NCBI GenBank assembly: GCA_038503075.1
Contig: JBCAML010000012.1
Location: 1,674,001 to 1,738,000 of the forward strand
Origin: Gyromitra esculenta
Lineage: Eukaryota > Ascomycota > Pezizomycetes > Pezizales > Discinaceae
Reading direction: 5' to 3'
DNA length: 64,000 bases
In this document: one piece after another, positions 20,910 to 31,145 of the stretch
Numbering within the stretch: position 1 is the stretch's first letter
How the letters are laid out: each line of letters opens with the position of its first letter
Notes under the pieces: model-generated
What the model saw: only the letters and a program-made list of their open reading frames with translations
Databases searched by the model: none
Told to the model about the DNA's origin: nothing
Program-made: the position numbers and the translations under genes

Positions 20910-23664
20910 GACTAAAACTTTCGACTAGCGGATAAGGATATTTTTGAAGAAAAAACCCCCCCTTTAAAGAATACTCAAATAGGTGAAAATTCTGGGATGA
21001 TTATCTAAGAGTGCTTGAACAAGGATGTCGGTGATGGATTTAGCAAAATTCCCTTATTTATTCTCGCGCTAGTCATTCTAATAGAATGGGGAAGTTGAAG
21101 CTGAGTGTATTGATACAAGTGTGATGATGCTTCACGTTATAGGGGATATAGTTGATTTTTAAATAGACTTCGTAATATTTCAGCCCTTTCATTTAAAAGC
21201 TAGGAGTAGATATATAATTACATGGCTTAGTAGTAAAGTCACTTTGGGGTGAGCTATTTGGGCCTTCCAGCCCTCGCCTGTTGGGACTAGGCAATCGATA
21301 TTTTTTGTTAAATCCGTCGGGCGTACAGCTGCAAAGGAATATACAACTAAATAGTCCTTGGTATTAAGCTAAAGTAACGCGCGGAAAGTAATTTCGACCT
21401 GTTGCGTGACGTGTCTCACTTGAGTAGCAATGCCTAAAAGATATACGAATTAGATTTTGCTTGCGATCGCGATGGAAAGGACAGAACATATATAATTTAT
21501 TACATAAAGACATAATCGTGGATGTGCATCTATATGCATACGGAGTGATTGACTTGATTCCCACCGAACAAAAATTTCTAGAAATCTCAGGCGAATATAT
21601 GCATTCCATACTTAGAAATCAGGCGTGTGAATTATCGTATGACAGTTTGTTGTTGATGGGGGACTGAATTTTATGCCCGCGGCAAAAACCTGCTTCTGAT
21701 ATTCCGTATTGTAAGCCATTTAATACGCATAACACTACCTTAATATTCCGATCCTTAATTATGTTTGCCGTTGCAAATGATTGACTGAAGGCCGTATCGC
21801 TCTGTTGACACTTAAGTCTACCTATACGCTTAGCCACCAGCAGCAGATATAATGAACTTTGGAGAGGTTTTTAGTTAGCTAGCTATACGTTCAAATGGTG
21901 CATTATCCTTAGAAACTCCTTCGCAATCTTGTTTTCTTAAAGTTTCTCCTAAGCCGATACACTATCCATATTAGCCACAAATACACCGTCCTTAAATAAC
22001 CTAGACACACGGAGGGGACATTGAAATTTTAGCGCAAAATACTTCTGCAGGGAAGGCAAGCTACTTATCGAATGGAATGTAGAACAAGTTTACCACCTAA
22101 TGAATGCCCTATAGGAAATGGCAAGTGTGTAATCTGCTGGGCGACCCAAAAACTGCAGCAGGTAATAATCGTTTCGTATGGCATCCCGAAGCATCGAAGT
22201 AGAGGTAAGTGGTGGGTAGCGAAAATCAAGACCTCTACTAATGACGAATATTACTTGAACATCCATATTAGCCTTCACTATCGATAATAAGATTGGACAA
22301 GACTCATGGTTTATTAACAATAGGCCATCGCTATCGAGGCCGGCCGTCAGACAAAATCGGACTCTATTAACGATAGCTCTCTATGAGTGACGCAAAATTA
22401 ATTCCATCGATACGTGATAATTTAAAAGAGAAATCAGTAGCAATGGCGGCCACATGTAAAACGGGTTTTATGTGTCCACCTGTATACAAAAGCGTGAGTC
22501 TCGCCACCCAAAATAGAGGGAAGGAAGGTACGGATTTCAGTATCCCGTCTTGCAGGATGATCGAAGAGAGAAAGCTACTGCTTAATAAAAAATCTTCACG
22601 ACGTCGCGACAAAGATGATGGTAATAACCTATGGGTCCTATTTTTTAAAGCAGGGATATTCGTGAGGAGTATTTGAAGCAAAAAGCTATCTTTGTAATGA
22701 CAGCTAGTTATGTTATTCTTGAATATGCTGTCTCTGATCAACTAGAGACGTAATAACGTCCCAAGAGGGACTGACAGCTGAGGCGAACGAAACAAGATGC
22801 TAATTTGCATTAGCTTTTTCTCCTTCGTACAATACTGGAATAGGAAAATAATTGAATTTATAATTTATACGCTACTAGGTTGAGAAAAACTGAATGTCTG
22901 CGGCAGCAGGGTCGACGCTCTCCTTGCGCTGGTGGTGTGACGAGCCGGTATTAATATCTACAGGCAAACAGATCTCTGAAACTATGTCTAGCTGGAGCGG
23001 GAGGCGTAGTAGCATCCAAGTATGTGCCCAAAGCCAAAATCATCCCAGAATATCGTAATGTTTGTGTTGGTGATAGCATGCTCTGTATTATAGGTACTTG
23101 GTTGAATGGGGTGGTCGAAATTTTTGCTCAGAGAGTGAATAAATCGAAATGGCCCATTAATTCAGTAAACTCTATAGGCAGCGCAACCTGCATTTTGTTA
23201 AATTCTTCGATACGATAGAGGGAGATGAATCTTGATGAGTCGACTGTAGTACGGCAGAATCTATGATCATTTGGGGAAATCTCAACCGTCAACTGAACAG
23301 AATATTACAGCAAGGATATACAGATTTCTGCAGCAACATTTAATCTTACTTGAAGTTTTTCAATTGCGTTGTCTTGATAGATTGGTGTTGTTGAATGATG
23401 TTGAATGACACACTGATATTTTCACGATGAAGAGAGGTTGAGAGGGAGCCCGAATAAGCCCATGTTGGATGACAAATGCTATGTACCCTAACCCTTAACA
23501 AAGCCATGAAAATTCGATAACGCAAGCCGCCGTGCAATAACAGTGAAAAACAAAGGGAAATGCTAAGTGACTATAGGAAAAAGAATACTGAAGCAAAAAG
23601 GACCAAAGAAACCAGAGTAATTAGACACATTACCCCCCCTCTTCCCATCGAAACCTCGCCCATG
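20910..23664. other. Intergenic region, no supported gene
   Basis: About 2.75 kb of AT-rich DNA. It begins with an A run and a C run near 20945-20962. Several frames of 60-120 codons exist on both strands, but none has domain motifs, plausible composition or splice partners. It could be decayed DNA, but no repeat copy was identified. Confidence 0.45.
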
Positions 23665-24384
23665 TCAATCCTCCATCACCACCGCTTCCTCCCTTCCTCC
23701 TCCCTCCAAGCTAGCCTTTGCAACCGCAGCTGTGGCGGCTACTACATCCGCTTCGCTGTGTCTCCTCTGCAAAACACCTACGACCTCAACCCTTCTTGCG
23801 CCAGTGTGGCTCCTACTATACCTTCCACCGACAGCCCCCTCTTTCGCCGCAGCCGCCAAAACGCCAGTATATCGCTTCCCAATCCTAAAGCCACCTCCGC
23901 CCCTCATACCATCTAGAACACCCAACCCACCCGCTGCCCGAAAACTGTCAGGCAAATTCTTCCACACAGGATCACGTCGGCGTCCAGCCCGTGACGGGGA
24001 CGGAGAGAGCGAGAGCCCCTCCGCAAGTCGTTCCGCTAACGTGTCATCTGCAGACTGTGATCGTTGGATCGCATCCATCTCATCGATCCACGCCTGGGCT
24101 GCCTCGATGCTCTCAAAACGGCGACGGAGGAAGTCACCAGAGATGTCAAGGAAGGACGGGTGGATATTGATCGGGTGACGGTAGAGGTATTGCAGTGATG
24201 GTGGGAGGGGCTCAGAGCTACATAGCAAGATGGTCAGCGATGATGATGGGCTAGGGGCTGGGACAAGAAACCTGAGCATGTGGACACCCTTCTGGGGGCC
24301 TGAAGAGATTGCGTAGATTGCTGGGTTTGAGTTCGTCTTTGAGAGACGCACCCGGAAGTTGTTTTCGTAGGGTCGTGGGGCCAT
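23665..24384 (-). CDS. Protein of unknown function in a GC-rich island
   Basis: A frame of 239 residues. The N-terminal part (NNFRVRLSKTNSNPAIYAIS, SLQYLYRHPINIHPSFLDIS, SIEAAQAWIDEMDAIQ) looks like a folded domain with alternating strands and helices. The C-terminal half is rich in Gly, Arg and Ala and looks disordered. A 54 nt in-frame GT..AG stretch inside codons for LRFLVPAPSP..LLCS could be a spliced intron, so the product may be 18 residues shorter. No family was recognised. The gene and its promoter are much more GC-rich than the surroundings, which supports coding. Confidence 0.6.
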   Translation of the reverse strand: MAPRPYENNFRVRLSKTNSNPAIYAISSGPQKGVHMLRFLVPAPSPSSSLTILLCSSEPLPPSLQYLYRHPINIHPSFLDISGDFLRRRFESIEAAQAWIDEMDAIQRSQSADDTLAERLAEGLSLSPSPSRAGRRRDPVWKNLPDSFRAAGGLGVLDGMRGGGGFRIGKRYTGVLAAAAKEGAVGGRYSRSHTGARRVEVVGVLQRRHSEADVVAATAAVAKASLEGGGREEAVVMED

Positions 24385-25749
24385 GGTTCACTATTTTGTC
24401 TATTATTTACGTACTGTAGGAGCAAGGGAGCAGGGAGAACAGAGAAGGTGGTGTTGAGGTATTTCCCCCTCCCCCACCACCACCACCCCACCCACCGTCC
24501 TTCCTCCGCTGCCAGTATAAACCGGAAACGGTCTCCTCCAGCCAGACCGGGGCGTGACGTGGTGGAGCGCCACCCACCCACCCACGCTTCCCTTTCCGTG
24601 TTTTGGTGTGACGTGAGAAAGGCAAACCCCGCGATCGGATTAACTGTCGGCCCGGAGAGACGCGGATCAGATAAGGGTGGATGCGGGTGGCCTCGCCTAT
24701 GTGTGGTCGACACAGACGCGTATCGAGGCAGCGACTGCCATCGGGTGGGGCACCGCCACCACGGCCGATCTTTTCTGCATGGAAATGTCGTCCGATTGGC
24801 AGTTCGTGAACTTTAATTAAGCCACTACCAATCTTGACTCGGAGTTGGTGGAGCCTATATTGCATCGCGTATGGGCGGCTACCGTTTACCGGACTCGATA
24901 TCGGTAACTGCCTCATATGCACGAGAAGCAGTGCTGTCCGAGCAATCATCGTCTTGCAGTATTTTACAAAACAGTAATTTCGTATCCTAGAAGTCAGATT
25001 TCGATCTACAATGTGAAGTCCTTCCATCCCCGCCAATAGGTCTTCTAATTGCGCGTTCATGAGAGCCATGTAGAGCGGCAAGTGCAACATGAAAATGGTC
25101 GTTTGCCTGATCAAAATTATCAGATGATGTTCCCGGTGTCGAATGGAGTAAATAGCATTAAATTTGTATTTTGGAAGAGATAGCTACGGAAACTGGGAGG
25201 GAAGATGAATAGAATCCGGGTGCGCGGGTTCTATAACGCGAGTGATCATCTGTGTCTCGGGATCCTGCATAAGACTAACACGTTTCACCGCCCCTGTCTT
25301 GCAAAATTACACCTCTCGTATCTTCAAGTATACAATTCCAGCCCACTCGACCTTGGGTTTTCCCAGAACCTTCTGTGTCTTTGCCCTTGTTTTTTTACAC
25401 CGCACGCCTTTGACCACAGAGCTAGTTTTTGGAATCGGGATCTTTATTGGGCCCTATCGTATTGCTAAATTCGATATATTTCTTCGTAAGCTCCCCTATC
25501 TATAGCTATATCTCGCCTTAAGCTTTACTGCACGACACTAACTTTCAAGAAAATAATTGTGTATATATTAAAAATTAACAACGCTCATGACCAATTGCAA
25601 ATGCTTCAAACAAACACAGAGAACGAGACAACATGGTTAACCATCGCCAAAACCAAAGCACCATCTTCAGACTCAAAATGCTCGCTACGCTAATCGCTAA
25701 TCGCTAAAACTACGTCGAACGAGCGCCAGTACTATAAATCGCGCAGTCT
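24385..25749. other. GC-rich promoter island and intergenic region
   Basis: The first 400 bases are GC-rich with CCACC/CCCACC runs near 24465-24505, probably the promoter of the gene at 23665. The remainder is ordinary intergenic DNA leading to the 3' end of hydrophobin 2. A 235-codon minus-strand frame here was judged spurious. Confidence 0.45.
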
Positions 25750-26721
25750 TTAGAGGAGCGACGCAAGAGCAATACAGCCAATATTGACAAGGCCGTTCTA
25801 GGACATGTTAGTGGGTGCATATGCCATCAACGTGGAACGGAGAAACGTACCTGGACTGTGTCTCCTTGACAACACGCAGCTTTTGCGGCACAAACAGTGT
25901 TGATAGGGACTTGGACTGTACACAGAAAAATAGTTATTAGCACCGATCACTAGGAATCTAAACAAGAAGTTTTTAGAGCAATAGCCCATACCTCCAATAA
26001 TAGCAATATCCAAAGGCGTGCATTGAATACCGAGATCACCGCTCCCGAGCACGGCTCCAACCACCCCGGCATCTGTAGTATCACCATTCTCGATCACCCT
26101 ATTGCAGCAGTTCAGCTGCGCATTCCCACAAGTGGTAGTCGCCTGCTCAACTGTGTAGTCTCCTTTAATAGCTCCCGAGTTCGATGCGGCACCGCCGGCG
26201 TTCTGGCCGTAGTTTCCGACGTTCTGGTTGCCGTTCTGGTTGCCGTTCTGGTTGCCGTTGCCGTTGCCGTTGCTCCCCGAAGAACCGAGCAAGGTAGGGA
26301 GCGCGATGGGAAGAACGGATGTTGGGAGGCTAGGGTGTAGAAGTGTGGGTACTGGGAGAACACCAGTGGTAGATATCGGGAGATTGGAGACGGTGAGAGT
26401 AGAAACTGGAAGACCCGATACCGGAAGGCCAGTCACCGGAAGGCCAGTCATCGGAAGACCCGATACCGGAAGACTCGAGACAGGAAGGCCTGAGACAGGG
26501 AGACTTGGGACAGGAAGGCCAGAAACTGGAAGGCTCGAAACTGGAAGATTGGAGACTGGGAGGCCCGAGACTGGGAGAGCAACAGTTGGGGCAGGAGTAG
26601 GGATAATTACAGGACCACAGGCAGAAACAACTGTGTCGAGATCTGGCCGAAGGGTGGGGTAAGGAAATGCGGTGACGGTGGAGGCAATAGCCAGGAGGGT
26701 AATGATATTTTGAGGGAGCAT
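25750..26721 (-). CDS. Class I hydrophobin 2 with LPVSG pentapeptide array
   Basis: Exons on the minus strand 26721-25992, 25915-25851 and 25797-25750 give 280 residues, nearly twice the usual hydrophobin length. After a signal peptide (LLAIASTVTAFP) comes a Pro/Val-rich lead. About 14 tandem pentapeptides of the form LPVSG/LPVSN/LPVSS run from roughly residue 47 to 120, then an Asn/Gly stretch (GNGNGNQNGNQNGNQNVGN), then the hydrophobin domain with C-x6-CC-x27-C-x17-C-x5-CC-x13-C and tail NIGCIALASLL. Splice positions equal those of its paralogues. The array is also a 15-bp minisatellite at DNA level. The added domain could act as a stalk or O-glycosylated spacer holding the rodlet domain away from the wall; that is inference. 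Confidence 0.94.
26320..26600 (-). repeat. 15-bp coding minisatellite (LPVSG repeats)
   Basis: About 14 imperfect tandem units of 15 bases, each encoding Leu-Pro-Val-Ser plus Gly, Asn or Ser. Unit differences are mostly substitutions that keep Leu-Pro. The frame is kept throughout. The opposite strand is also open here, only because the repeat contains no antisense stop. Confidence 0.85.
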
Positions 26722-28308
26722 TATGGGCGATTATAGCTATAGGATGTTTCGGTTAGGAAATATTTGTAACGAGCGAAGGAGATATAAAGAATGTGATGGA
26801 AGAAGATGAAGCGAATGTCTAGGACGTTGGAGAAAATGGAATGATGGAAGTGAGCGTCTGAGGATGATAGTGAGAAAGGAGTGAGAAAACCGCGAAAGAA
26901 AGCCCGACTTTATACAGCTTTTCACGGCTATTGCTAGTAGGGTATTCTTGTTGGTTTTTCTACACTTACTCGATATGGTTCTTAGAGTTTAAAAGCGATA
27001 ATGCACTCCTTCGTACCTGCATTACGGCCAACTTTTTTTGTTTCTTAGCGAGATCTAGATCCGCTAATCATGCTACCCCAAAAGCACGCTCACCTGTAAG
27101 TGACCTCTGATATTTTATGTTTTATGTCATTAGGAATATTACCAGCTAGAGGATTGACACCTCAAACCCGCAGGACCGCCCTAAGTACTATAGCTATCTC
27201 TATATTGTCCCGAAAGTTTTATTCGCGTAAACGATTAAAACATTATTCGCGTCCCAGAAAAGACTGAAGATGAACCATTTAAAAGGTTGCCTGCGACGGG
27301 TCGCTCGGTCTCATTCGGGTTCGGACGTAACATTCCCCCTAACCTCAGAAATTCCGGATTTTGATCTCGGTAACCCACGTTATGCCACGTAGATCCAACA
27401 GTCTGGCCATTAGCGAACTTCATCTACTAATTAATGTTGGTTTTTTTTTCCAGTTTATAGTTCTACACATATGTAAGCAAGACACTTGAGAGCAACCCTT
27501 ACATACTAGAGCTGTTTAGATTACCATGACAGTCCCAAAGTCGTTTCCTAAGATCCGGAATCAGAGTACAACTGTATCGAGCTCGCGTGGGGATGATTGA
27601 CGAGAGGATTGCCGAACAAGGATCAGTTGCTTGTTCCTGGGCAAGTTTTCGAATGATGTGCTTCATGAGGGGTGCATATGCAGGTCACCCAGATCAGAAA
27701 CATTTACTGCAGGGGCAAGGATTTCCCATGACGTCGAGCTCAACGTCATCTATTTGCGTCCTGATAAAATACAAAATATCTGGAACAAGCGTACATATAG
27801 TTCCAGATCTTGGGTCGACCTGGGGAAGCGTGGTTATAGATACATGTAGTCATGGATGGTCACTCAGTCATGTGACTCCTGGTTCGGCGCTTGTCATGCT
27901 AGTTGCTTATTTCTAGCGGCTGGTTCAACTCCCCATCTACATTTGAAAACTGGTGTCTCTAAATCGAGTACTTCAATCTATGGTCTCGGGGGCGCGATAG
28001 ACTCGAAGAAACACGTTTTTTGCACGGGGTGGTCGTGCTTCCTCTCACTGGGCTAGTAGGTTCTAAACATTTGCATTCGATTTAAACAAACTTCAAGAGT
28101 AGGATACAGAAAGATAAGTGATTTTTAAGGAGATACGTTAATGATCTCATATCGTTATTACAAAATAGTCAAGAAACAAGCATGTTAACTATAGCTATAG
28201 CTAGGTAACAGTATATATCGTATACTAGAGAAACAAAGGCATACTATCGATCTACAAAAATCGCTACATTTTCAAACCAAAGCAGGTTAAGACCATCCAA
28301 CGGAAAGA
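26722..28308. other. Intergenic region between hydrophobins 2 and 3
   Basis: It holds the promoter and leader of hydrophobin 2 and the 3' region of hydrophobin 3. Overlapping plus-strand frames at 27587-28056 have no protein-like features. No hydrophobin remnant was found. Confidence 0.45.
26908..26914 (-). promoter_or_regulatory. TATA-like box of hydrophobin 2
   Basis: The minus strand reads TATAAAG about 190 nt before the ATG, followed by a pyrimidine-rich leader. It is the most distal of the seven equivalent boxes. Confidence 0.45.
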
Positions 28309-29038
28309 TTAAAGAAGTGACGCAAGAGCGATACAACCGACATTTACGAGGCCATTCTATTAAAGGTCAGTACTAAGTAGATTATCATCCTTGGAGATTA
28401 TTGTTTCCTTACTTGAACAGTATTGCCCTGGCAACAAGCAGCCTTCGCGTCGCAAGCTTTGTTGATTGGAATTTGTACTGAACGATAGTTAAATGTTAAT
28501 TCATCGCTATTAAGTTAGATGCTACCAAAAGGAGAGTCGTACTTCCGATGATTGGGAGATTGATAGGTGTGCACTGAACACCCAAGTCTCCGCTACCAAA
28601 CAAAGCTCCGAGGAGGCCAGCATTGGTGGTATCACCCTTCTTTGAAACTTTGTTGCAGCAGTTGAGCTGCGCATTTCCGCAAGTTGTGGTAGCTTGTTCA
28701 ACTGTCACGTCCCCATTGACAATTCCAGAGTTGGCAGCACCGTTGCCGGCATTTTGTCCGTTGTTACCAACGTCCTGGTTTCCTTCGCCGTCATTTCCGG
28801 AGGAGGCGATTCCAGTCGGATGGACGCCAGCAGGAGATGTAGAAGCTGGTCCATCTCGGCCACCACCGCCACCGCCACCACCACTGGAGCGGGTGGGAGT
28901 GTTGCTGGCTGAGGTAGATGTGTGAGCTACAGTAGTAGTGCCTCCGGTGGTAGGAGAAGGATAGTATAGCGTATCCCAAGGGAGAGCTGAAACGGAAAGC
29001 GCAAGGGCCAAGACGGTAAGGATGTTTTTGGAGAGCAT
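28309..29038 (-). CDS. Class I hydrophobin 3 with Thr/Ser and Gly-run insert
   Basis: Exons on the minus strand 29038-28543, 28477-28413 and 28356-28309 give 202 residues. The signal peptide (NILTVLALALSVSA) is followed by a Thr/Ser-rich stretch, a run of eight glycines, a short Arg-Asp-Gly-Pro turn and another Ser/Thr/Pro segment. The family Asn/Gly module (NDGEGNQDVGNNGQNAGNG) comes next, then the hydrophobin domain with spacing C-x6-CC-x27-C-x17-C-x5-CC-x13-C and tail NVGCIALASLL. The insert of about 55 residues is specific to this copy and simple in composition, consistent with slippage. Intron positions match all paralogues. Confidence 0.95.
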
Positions 29039-30540
29039 GATTGAAGATTGAAGATTTTCTTAGGGACTGATATGAAGTGTTTACGGAATGAAAGGTAGAG
29101 AGGATGACTAGGTATTCGATATGAAGGTGATGAAGATGATGAGGGAAACCGAAGAGGGGAAAAGGCTGGTTTTATAATGATTCCATCAGCCATTGTGGGG
29201 TCAGAGGAGACTAGAGCGTGTATTTTTACAGTATAAATGATTCGTACCTGCGTTATCGCGAATCTTGTGAGAAGGGTCTTCCCTTCCTCCGCGCTGTACT
29301 CCTCTCTGAGTGCAGTGGCTATCGTAATTTTACATACATATGAGAGACGGTGCATCGCGACTATGAAGTTTGTTCACGTCAAAATTCCGTCCGGAGATTA
29401 GATCAGCTCAGCCAAACTAGTATCTATCTCACCTTCGTCATATGCCCGGTCGCGGGGCGGTTTAAACATATTCTTCAAGCTACCCACTCATATTGCGAAA
29501 GCAGATATGGTAGAAACTACCCTGTTTGCCCTATACTACGTCGTACTAGTAATAGAGCTTTAGTAGTTGTACTTTTAGGACTATTTATTGAATAAATTTG
29601 CACGGTTTAAGTGCTCTTTTACCTTCATGTGCTACTAAATCTCACTTAGAAAACCCCGCTACCTTGTCATGCAGTTGGATCTTTCAATAATTCATGACAT
29701 GCTTTATCCGGTGCCAACTTCATCCCAGGTTAACTATTTCAGTAGATCAACCGAAACGCTGTAGCCGAGTGTATATCTTACCTTGTTCTCGGTAATGTGT
29801 TTATTGATTCGTATGTATGTACTCCACGAGGGGTACATCGATTGAGCTTCCATGACACGGTGAAGTGAAACTTCAGAAACGAGTTAAGCTTAACTGGGAT
29901 TAGTCTGAGACAGCGACCTTATCGGATGTGGGAATTTTGTCTCAAAAATATTCCCGAGGCCGGATTAATAGTCGGACCGAGAATAATTGCACTTGAGTAT
30001 GGGAGCGCAGCGTGGGATAAGGGATCAGTTCCATCTTCGCGCTCCTTCCTGAATACAGCACAAGCGATGACGTTACGAGTGATAGATGTAATAGATTGTG
30101 CTTAGATACACCTTGATCCCCATCACCAGCACTATTAGTGCAAAACGCCCTCGGAGTTCAGTTGATATACATCAAGTATGTTTTCAGCAGTAGTCTTCTC
30201 TTTTAAACTAGAAATTGCTCTAGCCAGGAACCCTTGAATGTGCAAGGATAAAATATCACCCCCTAAGCATAGATAGAGCATACGTTCACGGATCTCGACA
30301 ACAAAAAGCTGATCAATTTTAACTTAGTTCAATTCAGCACAATCAATCAAACTGCTAATAAAAAATTGAGATGAACACAGGATAGATATTTGGAATAACA
30401 TTGTTGAAAATAACGGTAATGGAAACTACGAGACTTGGCATAACGGCTACAACAAGAGAAATTCGCATGCTTGAAAGACTGAAATAGCGATGATGAAGAA
30501 ACAGGGTTTCCCTAAAAAAGTGGCATAGAGGAGCCGTTAT
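29039..30540. other. Intergenic region between hydrophobins 3 and 4
   Basis: It holds the promoter of hydrophobin 3 and the 3' region of hydrophobin 4. Apart from the promoter nothing is supported; no repeat or decayed gene was seen. Confidence 0.45.
29170..29176 (-). promoter_or_regulatory. TATA box of hydrophobin 3
   Basis: The minus strand reads TATAAAA 132-138 nt before the ATG and is followed by a pyrimidine-rich tract, as expected for a fungal initiator region. Confidence 0.5.
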
Positions 30541-31145
30541 CTAAATGAGCGAGGAGAGCGCAATACAATTCAAGTCGAGCAAACTGGCCTACAGCAAACG
30601 GTTAGTGTGTTTGTACGAGTGTGTTGCACTATTTAGGGTGGTAAGTGATGTATACTTGAGAAGTCTGGCTTGTGCAGCAAGCTACTTTTGCTTCACATAG
30701 TTCTCTGATAAGCATGGAGGCTTGGGCTTTATGGTCGCGGTGGTCAGCATAATCCGAGTGGGAGGAAAAGAGGAAGAGGTTTATCCATACCCCCAATAAT
30801 CGGGATATTCATAAGATTACACTGGATGCCGGGACCACCACTTCCGAAGACGGCTCCGATGAGTCCAGAACCAGTGATGCCACCACTTCCCGAAGCCTGA
30901 CTGCAACAGTTCAATTGAGCATTACCGCAGATTTCAGTTGCCTGTTGAAGAGTAAGGCCACCGGTGAGAGTCCCAGAGTTAAGATCAAGGCCGCCAACAT
31001 TGGCAGGCCCAGTTAACTGTCTGGTTACGACAGTGGTGTTTGTCTGACGAGCCGCTAGAGTCGTATTGATATAGGGACGGGAAGAGACGGAGTGCACGAG
31101 TGCAAGGATACTGAGTACCATAATGATGATGTTTTGGGCAATCAT
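30541..31145 (-). CDS. Divergent class I hydrophobin 4
   Basis: Exons on the minus strand 31145-30791, 30726-30656 and 30588-30541 give 157 residues. The cysteine frame is intact (C-x6-CC-x27-C-x19-C-x5-CC-x13-C) and the first motif, CGNAQLNCC, is unchanged, but this is the most divergent paralogue. The middle exon is 71 instead of 65 nt, and the QVPINKACDAKAACC segment has become QASMLIRELCEAKVACC. The Asn/Gly module has shrunk to GPANVGGLDLNSG, and three N-T-T sites offer N-glycosylation. The tail is LNCIALSSLI. The frame, splice sites and signal peptide are intact, so it should be a working gene with a changed surface patch. Confidence 0.92.

Noticed and set aside
24407..25114. 235-codon minus-strand frame
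   Set aside because: Arg/Gly/His-rich low-complexity composition caused by GC-rich promoter DNA; no motif and no protein-like N-terminal part.
26228..26662. Plus-strand frame of TGRPETGRL-type repeats
   Set aside because: It is the antisense of the LPVSG minisatellite of hydrophobin 2 and is open only because the repeat has no stop on that strand.
27587..28056. Overlapping plus-strand frames in the gap between hydrophobins 2 and 3
   Set aside because: No signal, domain or splice support, and no resemblance to the hydrophobins.
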